From Pseudonocardia halophobica (GTDB taxonomy: Bacteria > Actinomycetota > Actinomycetes > Mycobacteriales > Pseudonocardiaceae), in NCBI RefSeq assembly GCF_027922425.1, contig NZ_BSFQ01000058.1, forward strand, positions 1 to 35,347: a stretch of 35,347 nt of DNA, given 5' to 3'. The position numbers and the translations under genes are program-made. Positions 28,940 to 35,347 of this stretch are shown here, piece by piece. Position 1 is the stretch's first letter. Each line of letters starts with the position of its first letter. A model generated the notes under the pieces. That model saw nothing but the letters and a program-made list of their open reading frames with translations, was not told the DNA's origin and did not search any database.

Positions 28940-28945
28940 TAGCTT
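28940..28945 (+). promoter_or_regulatory. Leaderless -10 element of the integrase gene
   Basis: TAGCTT ends 7 nt before ATG 28953, the only start that includes the N-terminal arm domain. No Shine-Dalgarno sequence precedes it. Confidence 0.5.
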
Positions 28946-28952
28946 CCGCTGC

Positions 28953-30451
28953 ATGGCCAGACGACAGCGGGGCGAGATCGAGGTCCGCCCCAACGGCTCC
29001 CTCCGCGTCCGCGTGTACGCGGGCATCGACCCCCTGAGCGACAAGCGGAACTACCTCGTCGAGACCGTCCCCGCGGGCAAGGACGCGCAACGCGAGCCCA
29101 GAAGGTGCAGCGCCGACTCGTTACGCAGGTCGACGAGCAGCGCAACCCGCGCACGAAGGCCACGGTCAACCAACTCTTAGACCGCTACCTCGAGCTACTC
29201 GACGTCGAGGACACCACTCGGGACCGCTACGAGCAGGTCATCCGGGTCCACATCCGACCGCGGCTCGGACCGCTCCAGGTCGCCCGCCTTGACGGCGAGC
29301 TCCTCGACTCCTACTACGCGATCCTCCGGCGCTGTCGTCAGCACTGCAACGGCCGGGTCAAGGTCGACCATCGGTCTGAAGACTCGCACGACTGCGATGC
29401 GAAATGCACCCCGCACCTCTGCAGACCCCTCGCGAACGCCACGATCCGCAAAATTCACTTCTGCCTGAGCGGTGCTCGCGCTCGCGCCGTCCGCTGGCGC
29501 TGGATCGCCGTGAACCCGCTCGACCAGGCGGAGCCGCCCCGCGGCTCAGTAGCCGAGCCCGACCCGCCCACGGCCGAGCAGGCCGCGGCGATCCTGGCGT
29601 CCGCCTTTACAGAGCTGTGGTGGGGCTGCTTCCTGTGGCTGGCGATGGTGACCGGCGCCCGCCGCGGTGAGCTGTGCGCCCTCCGCTGGAACCGCCTCGA
29701 CCTCGACCGCGCCGTCCTCACGATCCGCTCCAGCATCGCCCAGCGCGACACCAAGACGTGGGAGAAGGACACTAAGACCCACCAGCAGCGGCGGATCGCC
29801 CTCGATGCGGACACGGTCACGCTGTTGAAGTGCTACCGCGCTGAGTGCGAACGGGTCGCGGAGTCGGCCGACGTCACGATCCGCCCAGACGGCCACATCT
29901 TCTCCCCCGCCATCGACCACAGCAGCTGGCTCCGCCCGTCCTCGGTATCGAACCGCTACGTGCGGATGTGCGCCCGACTCGGGTGGGACATGAATCTCCA
30001 CCAGCTCCGCCACTACTCGGCCACCGAACTCATCGCCGCCGGCGTCGACATTCGCACTGTCGCCGGTCGTCTCGGCCACGGCGGAGGGGGCTCGACGACG
30101 CTCCGCGTGTACACAGCCTGGGTTGCCGAAGCCGATCAGCGCGCCATGAAGTCGGCAGGAATTCGCATGCCAGCGATCCCCGCCAGCACAACTACCAACG
30201 AACTTAACCTTGACAGGCAGCCAGCCGAGTTGGACGAGTCGAGTCCGTACCGGAAGATCGCCTCCGACCTTCGCGCTGCTATCAGATGCGGAGCGCTTGA
30301 GGTCGGAGACGCGCCGCCGACCGTGGAGACTCTGACCAAGCGGTATCGGGTCTCGGGCGGTACTGCAAACCGCGCGGTCGCGCTCCTCAAGGGCGAGGGA
30401 ATTGTCTTGGCCAGCCGTGGCAAGCGGGCATTCGTCTCCAGAGTCGGTTGA
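28953..30451 (+). pseudogene. int: Tyrosine site-specific integrase with C-terminal GntR-like domain, frameshifted
   Basis: From ATG 28953 the first frame encodes an arm-binding N-terminus (RQRGEIEVRPNGSLRVRVYA) up to KDAQRE near 29095; the rest (QKVQRRLVTQVDEQRNPRTK onward) continues in another frame to 30451. Adding one G in GAGCCCAG (29094-29101) restores a single 499-residue protein. The catalytic set is present in the second frame: R in GARRGELCALRW, K in TKTHQQRRIALD, HxxR in HQLRHYS, H in GRLGHGG and Y in LRVYTAW. A winged-helix GntR-like domain follows (YRKIASDLRAAIRCGALEVG, VSGGTANRAVALLKGEGIVL). It lies beside tRNA-Arg. A sequencing error is the alternative; GTG 29105 could give a product without the arm domain. 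Confidence 0.85.
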
Positions 30452-30793
30452 CCTGTGGGACACGGCTCGTGTAGTGAGCAAGTCACGAGGATCTTCGGAT
30501 CTTCGGACGCGTAGTTGTAGCCTCCTCCTGGGGAGGGGCGTCCTCGCCCCCAGTGGACCTAGCCTTCCTCACGCCCGTCCTACCTGCCCAGAAGGCACTT
30601 CTTCCCCGGCCACCCACAGCGTCGCTCACTCACCCAGCGCCCGGGCTAACGCGAGATCGGGTTCGGAGGCGAGTACCTGCCGGAATTACCGCCGGGGAAG
30701 CGAATATCGAAACTGCGCTTACCCGGCTCCGACTGCTTCTTGACGAAGCCAAGTGAGCATAATGCATTTCGACTTTTCAGTGTCGGGCCCCGA
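30452..30793. other. 342-bp stretch without a convincing gene between integrase and M48 genes
   Basis: After the integrase stop comes a short direct repeat (GGATCTTC twice, about 30489-30506) and a G-C hairpin (30535-30550). A plus-strand frame at 30553-30756 could encode 67 residues ending TRLRLLLDEAK, but its start is weak and its composition low-quality, so I do not call it. No excisionase-like gene is visible. Both flanking genes end here. Confidence 0.5.
30535..30550. terminator. Stem-loop downstream of the integrase
   Basis: GGGGCG (30535-30540) and CGCCCC (30545-30550) form a 6-bp stem with a 4-nt TCCT loop, 84 nt after the integrase stop and in the gap where two convergent transcripts meet. 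No T-run is present. Confidence 0.35.
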
Positions 30794-31738
30794 CTAGAAT
30801 TCGGAGAGCGGGCCTTTCAGAGGTTGGCGGCTACGGGTTCCCGCGACTGCGTATACCGCTCCGCCAACGCTTCGTTGGTATCCTGCACGCAAAGGATACC
30901 GTCCTTTGATTACTGCCTGATACTCGCCACCCTCAGCCCACTTCTTAATCTCAAGCGCTCGAGTCACTGGCACCGGGTGCGAAAGCTCCTTAGTGAGAAG
31001 GAACCTTCGTAACTGATCGGAGCCTCCGCGAGCCTGATACTCGAGCGCCTGCTCGATAAATGCCTCGGGCGACATTCTCCGCAAGTTTGCCCCGCCCGCG
31101 AGCTTCATCAGTGCCCTTATTGCGGCTGCTGGATCTCGTCCGACCAGCAGGCCTGCCCGATCGCCCGAGAACTCCATCTTTCGGTGAAGGTCCCAGAACC
31201 CAAGTCGAATTGCCTCTGACGCGAGCGCGACTCCCGTCCCCGCTATAGGCAAAGACTCAGCTACGGCTGAAACTCCCGCATTGATTCCTGCTAAAAGGAT
31301 CGTTGTATAGAGTGCGTGGCCTGACATGGCGTGCCCGAGCTCGTGGCCCAAAACCCACTGAAACTCGGATTCGTCCATCAAGTCAACCAAAGCGCTGTGA
31401 ATGACAATGATGGGCCTCTTCATTCCAATCGTCATCGCGTTTAGGACAGGACTACTTTGCACGAAGAGCTCGGGCGCGTCGTCTAGGTCTAAGATATTTA
31501 CAGCGTCCTCAAGGGCTTCATGCAAAGGGGCAAATTGACGACTGGTCACCTTAACGGCAGAAGAAAGATACTCAAGTCGCAGTACCGGCTCGTTAATAAG
31601 TCCGGATTGAGCCTTCAAAAATACATCGATCCCGGGTATGCGCTTAAGCATCCTCAACGCAGATCGAGCCATAGGGTGCTCATACGCCTCACTTGAGATG
31701 CCGCGGAGCTTCCTTATTTCAGGAGTCATGTCTTCCAT
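30794..31738 (-). CDS. M48-family zinc metallopeptidase
   Basis: The 314-residue protein carries the M48 signature HELGH (132-136), the third zinc ligand E189 (MEFSGDRAG) and the C-terminal SHPVPVTRALEI segment typical of the family. A hydrophobic stretch (about 144-182) between them suggests membrane contact; no signal peptide is seen. The N-terminal part (YEHPMARSALRMLKRIPGID, FVQSSPVLNAMTIGMKRPII) agrees with the actinobacterial M48 branch. It is the last gene of a minus-strand cassette with a HerA-type ATPase and a zinc-ribbon membrane protein. Codon use is AT-richer than in the chromosome to the left. ATG 31738 follows GGAAGG; ATG 31729 is an alternative. Confidence 0.9.
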   Translation of the reverse strand: MEDMTPEIRKLRGISSEAYEHPMARSALRMLKRIPGIDVFLKAQSGLINEPVLRLEYLSSAVKVTSRQFAPLHEALEDAVNILDLDDAPELFVQSSPVLNAMTIGMKRPIIVIHSALVDLMDESEFQWVLGHELGHAMSGHALYTTILLAGINAGVSAVAESLPIAGTGVALASEAIRLGFWDLHRKMEFSGDRAGLLVGRDPAAAIRALMKLAGGANLRRMSPEAFIEQALEYQARGGSDQLRRFLLTKELSHPVPVTRALEIKKWAEGGEYQAVIKGRYPLRAGYQRSVGGAVYAVAGTRSRQPLKGPLSEF

Positions 31739-31845
31739 CAGAGTTCGCCTTCCCCGCCGCGAGCGTAGTGTGGCCTAGCGCGCCAGGAGGTACGAGTAAT
31801 CGGTCCCATAGCAGTCTTCCAACCTTTTTCCCGTGAGGAGCGGTG

Positions 31846-32595
31846 CTACGGCGCCAACCGGTGGCCTTTCGGACACACAACACCTCCTGCCTCCGTGGGG
31901 GAGCCGCAAATAGGGCATGGTGGGCCAGGTGGCTGTGGTGCCGCTTCTTTGAGAGCTTTCTCAAAGTCCTCCTCGGGGGCTGCCTCGAAATCGCTCGTCA
32001 CCAGGTCGTCCTCCGAGATGGAGTACGACGCCTCGCTTCCTGACGAGGACTCCGCTCGAAGTAGGTTGTAGTCGTCCGCGTAATCCCGAGCTGTGCGCGC
32101 ATGCCCGACGCCAGGAGCAGGCTTGGTACTCGTGTGACCCTCTTGCTGTCGTTTCGTCCAGTCCTCTACGAACGAAAAGGTTCGGTCAGGTAGCTTCGAC
32201 TGCCGGTACCAGCCGACCGCGGCTGTGCCAGCGAGCGGCAAGAGCAGCGGAGCATGGAGCACAGCGACTCCTACGGTTCCTGCAGCCCCGGCAACCGCAA
32301 CGTTGATCCATGGTCCTTGCGTCAACGTGAGGGAAAGGCGCGGATCTTGATACCATATCTCGATGTTCACCGCATTTCCCATTCCCACCATCCGACGCCA
32401 ACCGGGCTTAGTCCGACATTGCAGGATGTAGTGGCCGGCACGCACATCCTCGGTCGCTGTTTGGACCTCAAGGTTCTGTCCGTTGTACCACGCAACGAGG
32501 GACCCCACCAAAGTTGGAATGTTAGCACCAGCACAGTAGAACTCTTTGGAGACTTGCTCTGGCTGCTTCTTCGCTCCTGATTCCTTCTCAGTCAT
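31846..32595 (-). CDS. Membrane protein with C-terminal zinc ribbon (hypothetical)
   Basis: The 249-residue protein has a soluble N-terminal alpha/beta domain (KEFYCAGANIPTLVGSLVAW, RTKPGWRRMVGMGNAVNIEI), a hydrophobic hairpin (about 96-130, beginning GPWINVAVAGAAG and ending TAAVGWYRQSKLPDR), an acidic linker (175-222), and a C-terminal zinc ribbon with C227, C230, C241 and H245 (CPICG, CPKGH). I recall similar N-terminal-plus-hairpin proteins in other bacteria next to zinc-ribbon genes, but no function. The gene starts 9 nt after the HerA-type gene and precedes the M48 gene, so it probably acts with them at the membrane. Confidence 0.75.
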   Translation of the reverse strand: MTEKESGAKKQPEQVSKEFYCAGANIPTLVGSLVAWYNGQNLEVQTATEDVRAGHYILQCRTKPGWRRMVGMGNAVNIEIWYQDPRLSLTLTQGPWINVAVAGAAGTVGVAVLHAPLLLPLAGTAAVGWYRQSKLPDRTFSFVEDWTKRQQEGHTSTKPAPGVGHARTARDYADDYNLLRAESSSGSEASYSISEDDLVTSDFEAAPEEDFEKALKEAAPQPPGPPCPICGSPTEAGGVVCPKGHRLAP

Positions 32596-32604
32596 TGAAT
32601 CACC

Positions 32605-34896
32605 TCACAGGTGTCTCGGAACTTTCACCAATATTGGTTGATATGCCCTGCCCGTAAAAGCCAATGCCTCTCCAACCTCGAGATAAGCGAGGAAGTCCTC
32701 TTCCTCATTCGACAACGAAAGCGCGCTGCGCAGAAACTCTTTGTCGCGCCCAAAGAAGACGCTGTGGACGATCTTCGTCGACGTGTTGATTAGAACCTGT
32801 GGACTGATGTTTCCGGCACTCTGCTCAGCAAGTATTAGTCCTTGACCTAGTGCTCGGCACTCAGCGATCATCTGCGACAGTAGGTGCGCCGCTTGGCTGG
32901 CGGCAGAGACAAGGGCGCCATCGCCCCCCTCAGTATCAGCTGGAACGATGCGGTGAGCCTCGTCTAGCACTGCCACGTGTGCCAAACCCTGCACATTCCC
33001 TTCAGCTGCAACGGCGTCGCTAAGACGCTGCTCGTACAACATGCTGAAGACAAGGGCGAACATGGCATTCGCTTCATCCTGATCGAACCAGCCTCCAAGT
33101 TCGATAAGGCCAGTCTCCATGAAGAGCGGATCAATTGACTGTGCAGGGGAAGGTGGACGTAACGCGATCGAAAGCAGGCTTCTCCGCAAGTTACTCCATC
33201 GTCGTTCAAAATGCTCGAACGCCTCGCGCGCGAACTGACCCGTTGATTTGCGGGCCGCCTCCTCGAGAGAGCTCAATCCAGAGTCAAGGAACTCGTCAAA
33301 TGTGGGAGCAAGGTGAGGGTGCGACCGAAGGTCAGCACCGGTCTTCTGAGAAAAAAACTCCATGGTGAGAGGTTTATTACGAGGCCGACCGCTCTCCAAT
33401 TTCTTCCAATAGGCATCCTTGACTAAGCTCAAAAGAATCTCGTAGGCGACTGCGTTCGTCGGGAACAACATCGCCAGCGTTTTGGCAAGAACGACCGCAT
33501 GAGCATACAACGGGATTCCTGGCGGCGGTATGAATGGATTGAAACGGACCCAGGAACTTGCGAAGTCGAATATTCTCTTCTTCAGGCCGAGGGATCGCAT
33601 CAGGGGCTCGAAGTCGCGCTTTGCGGGATCGATGATTAAGACTGGCACCTCATTCCCATGCAGCTGCCTGATGAGATGAATCAAGCTGTTGGTCTTTCCT
33701 GTGCCGCTTGCACCCGTTATGAATACGTGACGAGCAATCTGCTCGAGCGCAACGTCGACCAAGCCTCCACCGTTCCGGGATCCTAGATTAACTTTCGCTT
33801 TAACGATTAACGGTGGCAGATGTGGTTCTTGGAACGGTCGCGGTACAAAGTGCGCTACTCCTGGCAATGCGTCTTTCAACGTGAAGGGCGGGAGCATGAT
33901 TCGGCAGAGCTCTTCGAGCTCGAACAGTTTGCCGTACTGCCTTGCTGGACTTTCGTTGTTGGCCCTCCTGCCGGCAGGAGCAGGTCGTTCACGGCGACCT
34001 AATTCTGCAGATGATCCTCTATTCACCAACGCTTGCTCTAACTCCGTGGGGGCCAGAACAAACGCTTCCCCGTCCGTGTCTTGAAGGAATGCTCGCTGAA
34101 GTCCCTCATCTTCGCACCAGACACGAATGTTGACTTCAAACATTGGCTGACGAGTGCTTATGCTTCTCAATGTATGAGTCTGAATATCGACCTCCGCAGT
34201 CGAAAGCCGTGCCGCATGGGTGCCGAGATAGTACTCAAGACACAGCAGGGCATACTCAATATCGGCATCGCTGTACGAATATGGTCGGCAAGCAATCCGG
34301 ATCCTTCCCGCGCCCTGCGAAAGCACGCGCAATGTGCTTTTCCACATGAAATTTCGGCCTTGGGCAAGCTCGAGATGCCGTGGTATAGGCGCCAGATATG
34401 CGATGTCTGGTGTAAATCTATCGCGAACTAGCGCCCCTGCCATCTGAGTGAGTGGGGCGAAAACGACCTGTGAGAGCGTGCTCTGTCCCACGACGTTGGG
34501 GTCGAAGTTAGTAAATCTTCGCGCATCCGGTGGAAGTACGGGCAGGCCGCCGCCCTGCGCGCGATCAATTGATCCAACTGGAACGAGATCTACGGCCCGG
34601 TGAAGAGCCGCGACTGGCCACTCGGCATAGGCATCCTGCGCAGGCTCCAGGCGTAGAATCCGTTCATGTGCTGAAAGATACTCTATGGCATGAGTGGCCG
34701 GCTCATCGATCTCGTATGCAAAGTGGCACTTCTCCTCAGATGAGGTTGACCAAATGATCATGCCGAGCTCAACCTGAGTTGTGAGCAGGTATCGCAATAT
34801 TGCATCGTACTCGCTGAGTAGGCCAGCCCTTACCTCGTCGAGCGACGAATACTTCGTGATGAATTGTGGAGCTGCTGATATCTCGTATAGGGGCAT
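32605..34896 (-). CDS. HerA/DUF87-type P-loop ATPase (VirB4/HerA-like)
   Basis: The 763-residue protein has a unique N-terminal half (1-385) and a C-terminal ASCE ATPase: Walker A GASGTGKT (395-402), LIIDPAKRDFE (420-430), Walker B VAVLDEAH (641-648) and a sensor region EQSAGNISPQVLINTSTKIV (691-710), all as in HerA/DUF87 proteins that form hexameric translocases on DNA or protein. GGWFDQDEANAMFALVFSML fits the HerA-VirB4 branch. No nuclease motif is evident. Earlier frame extension is rejected: ATG 34896 follows AGGTGA at good spacing. It starts 19 nt after the proline-rich gene. Whether it serves conjugation, defence or another conflict function is not decided by the sequence. Confidence 0.85.
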   Translation of the reverse strand: MPLYEISAAPQFITKYSSLDEVRAGLLSEYDAILRYLLTTQVELGMIIWSTSSEEKCHFAYEIDEPATHAIEYLSAHERILRLEPAQDAYAEWPVAALHRAVDLVPVGSIDRAQGGGLPVLPPDARRFTNFDPNVVGQSTLSQVVFAPLTQMAGALVRDRFTPDIAYLAPIPRHLELAQGRNFMWKSTLRVLSQGAGRIRIACRPYSYSDADIEYALLCLEYYLGTHAARLSTAEVDIQTHTLRSISTRQPMFEVNIRVWCEDEGLQRAFLQDTDGEAFVLAPTELEQALVNRGSSAELGRRERPAPAGRRANNESPARQYGKLFELEELCRIMLPPFTLKDALPGVAHFVPRPFQEPHLPPLIVKAKVNLGSRNGGGLVDVALEQIARHVFITGASGTGKTNSLIHLIRQLHGNEVPVLIIDPAKRDFEPLMRSLGLKKRIFDFASSWVRFNPFIPPPGIPLYAHAVVLAKTLAMLFPTNAVAYEILLSLVKDAYWKKLESGRPRNKPLTMEFFSQKTGADLRSHPHLAPTFDEFLDSGLSSLEEAARKSTGQFAREAFEHFERRWSNLRRSLLSIALRPPSPAQSIDPLFMETGLIELGGWFDQDEANAMFALVFSMLYEQRLSDAVAAEGNVQGLAHVAVLDEAHRIVPADTEGGDGALVSAASQAAHLLSQMIAECRALGQGLILAEQSAGNISPQVLINTSTKIVHSVFFGRDKEFLRSALSLSNEEEDFLAYLEVGEALAFTGRAYQPILVKVPRHL

Positions 34897-34915
34897 ATCT
34901 TCACCTACTGCTGAT

Positions 34916-35347
34916 TCAGAAACCAGGAGATGTCGGCGGAAGGGGTGGAGGGGGCGGAGGCTCCGGCGGGGGCTCTGGCGGAGGTGCCGGCGACGGAGGC
35001 GCTGCGGCCGGTGGATATGGATCTGGGGTTGGCATGTCTGAAGGAAGTGCAGATCCAAGGTCCGGACCTTGGTCTACACCCGATGCAGGTTCATCTGCAG
35101 GTGACTCAGGAGGCGGAATCGGATCTGGAGTTAAGGCGGAACCGAACTCTTGACTCAGATCTGGGCCGGCGACGGGGTCTGGTGCAGGCGGATCGGGAGG
35201 CGGGACCGGGTCTGGAGGCAATGCCGTAGCGCTACCGGGCCCCGGCGCGCTGTCCGGCGGCAGCGCGGTGTCCGGCGGCAGCGCGGTGTCCGGCGGCAGC
35301 GCGGTGTCCGGCGGCAGCGCGGTGTCCGGCGGCAGCGCGGTGTCCGG
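34916..35347 (-). CDS. Proline-rich repeat protein, C-terminal part, open at right window edge
   Basis: The minus-strand frame is open from the window edge to a TGA at 34916-34918; 143 residues are visible. They begin with tandem ALPPDT hexapeptides, then a Pro/Asp-rich stretch (PDPVPPPDPPAPDPVAGPDL), a short less biased part (LSQEFGSALTPDPIPPPESP), and a PPEPPPEPPPPPPLPP tail ending SPGF. The rest lies beyond the edge. The segment is disordered and could be a surface stalk, linker or interaction tail. It is the first visible gene of the HerA-zinc ribbon-M48 cassette, with only 19 nt before the ATPase start. Confidence 0.65.
   Translation of the reverse strand, partial: PDTALPPDTALPPDTALPPDTALPPDTALPPDSAPGPGSATALPPDPVPPPDPPAPDPVAGPDLSQEFGSALTPDPIPPPESPADEPASGVDQGPDLGSALPSDMPTPDPYPPAAAPPSPAPPPEPPPEPPPPPPLPPTSPGF
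35246..35347 (-). repeat. 18-bp tandem repeat coding for ALPPDT, about 5.7 units, cut by window edge
   Basis: CGCGGTGTCCGGCGGCAG recurs with an exact 18-bp period (35246, 35264, 35282, 35300, 35318, 35336). All units but the first are identical as far as seen. In the minus frame they give ALPPDT hexapeptides. The array is much richer in GC than the flanking ATPase gene. Confidence 0.9.

Noticed and set aside
29094..29107. Programmed ribosomal frameshift in the integrase
   Set aside because: There is no slippery heptamer or downstream pseudoknot; a lost G in GAGGCCC explains the break more simply.
30553..30756. A 67-residue gene after the integrase
   Set aside because: Weak GTG start without ribosome site or promoter, low-complexity translation, no recognisable family; reported only as content of the gap.
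35246..35347. 18-bp end repeat as CRISPR or iterons of an origin
   Set aside because: Units are directly adjacent with no spacers and stay in frame coding ALPPDT, so a protein repeat is the simpler reading.
28873..35347. Right attachment site (attR) inside the window
   Set aside because: I found no second copy of the tRNA-Arg 3' half (GGTTCGAATCCTGCC), so the element probably continues past the right edge.

Overview
The window is high-GC actinobacterial chromosome, probably from Pseudonocardiaceae, for about the first 28.8 kb, followed by a visibly AT-richer acquired segment up to the right edge. The chromosomal part keeps much of the gene order known from the Mycobacterium tuberculosis Rv0981-Rv1009 region: mprA-mprB-pepD-moaB-mscL, then ruc-5-FTHF cyclo-ligase-galU-moeA1/glp-rimJ-glpR, then pmt/rsmI, then metG-tatD-rpfB. 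Its themes are envelope and growth: stress sensing (MprAB, PepD/HtrA, MscL), UDP-glucose supply, protein mannosylation, a gephyrin-like cell-division pair (Glp/GlpR) and a probable resuscitation factor.

Layout. 1-3918: probable rpfB (5' part only), tatD and metG, all on the minus strand. 4015-6178: a TetR regulator, a degenerate ATPase-like protein and an SCO6745-family protein. 6400-8079: a KhtT/KhtU-type K+(Na+)/H+ antiporter operon. 8120-10603: divergent rsmI and pmt with overlapping promoters. 10652-13271: an EamA exporter, a divergent XRE-cupin regulator and two hypothetical genes. 13341-13416: tRNA-Ala. 13462-17923: the minus-strand galU-glp-rimJ-glpR cluster. 17958-20269: cyclo-ligase, CIRCE-controlled ruc, a SAF-domain protein and mscL. 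20297-21624: a small protein, an antitoxin-family protein and moaB. 21864-26775: pepD/htrA and mprAB, with an ArsR-SRPBCC pair between them. 26855-28677: a broken metallophosphoesterase and an MFS exporter.

At 28800-28872 lies tRNA-Arg(CCT), followed directly by a tyrosine integrase that has a C-terminal GntR-like domain and a one-base frameshift. Beyond it, on the minus strand, is a compact cassette: a proline-rich protein open at the right edge, a HerA/DUF87-type ATPase, a membrane protein with a C-terminal zinc ribbon, and an M48 metalloprotease. The integrase context and changed base composition mark this as cargo of an integrated element. I do not recognise the combination as a named system, and it is the best candidate here for undescribed biology.

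Two layers of non-coding structure stand out. A 42-bp imperfect palindrome occurs five times between 2.0 and 10.7 kb, always between genes. At least ten genes have a TANNNT hexamer ending 6 or 7 nt before the start codon, the signature of leaderless transcripts; in two divergent pairs the two promoters sit within 24-34 bp. All identifications come from reading the sequence; no database search was run.
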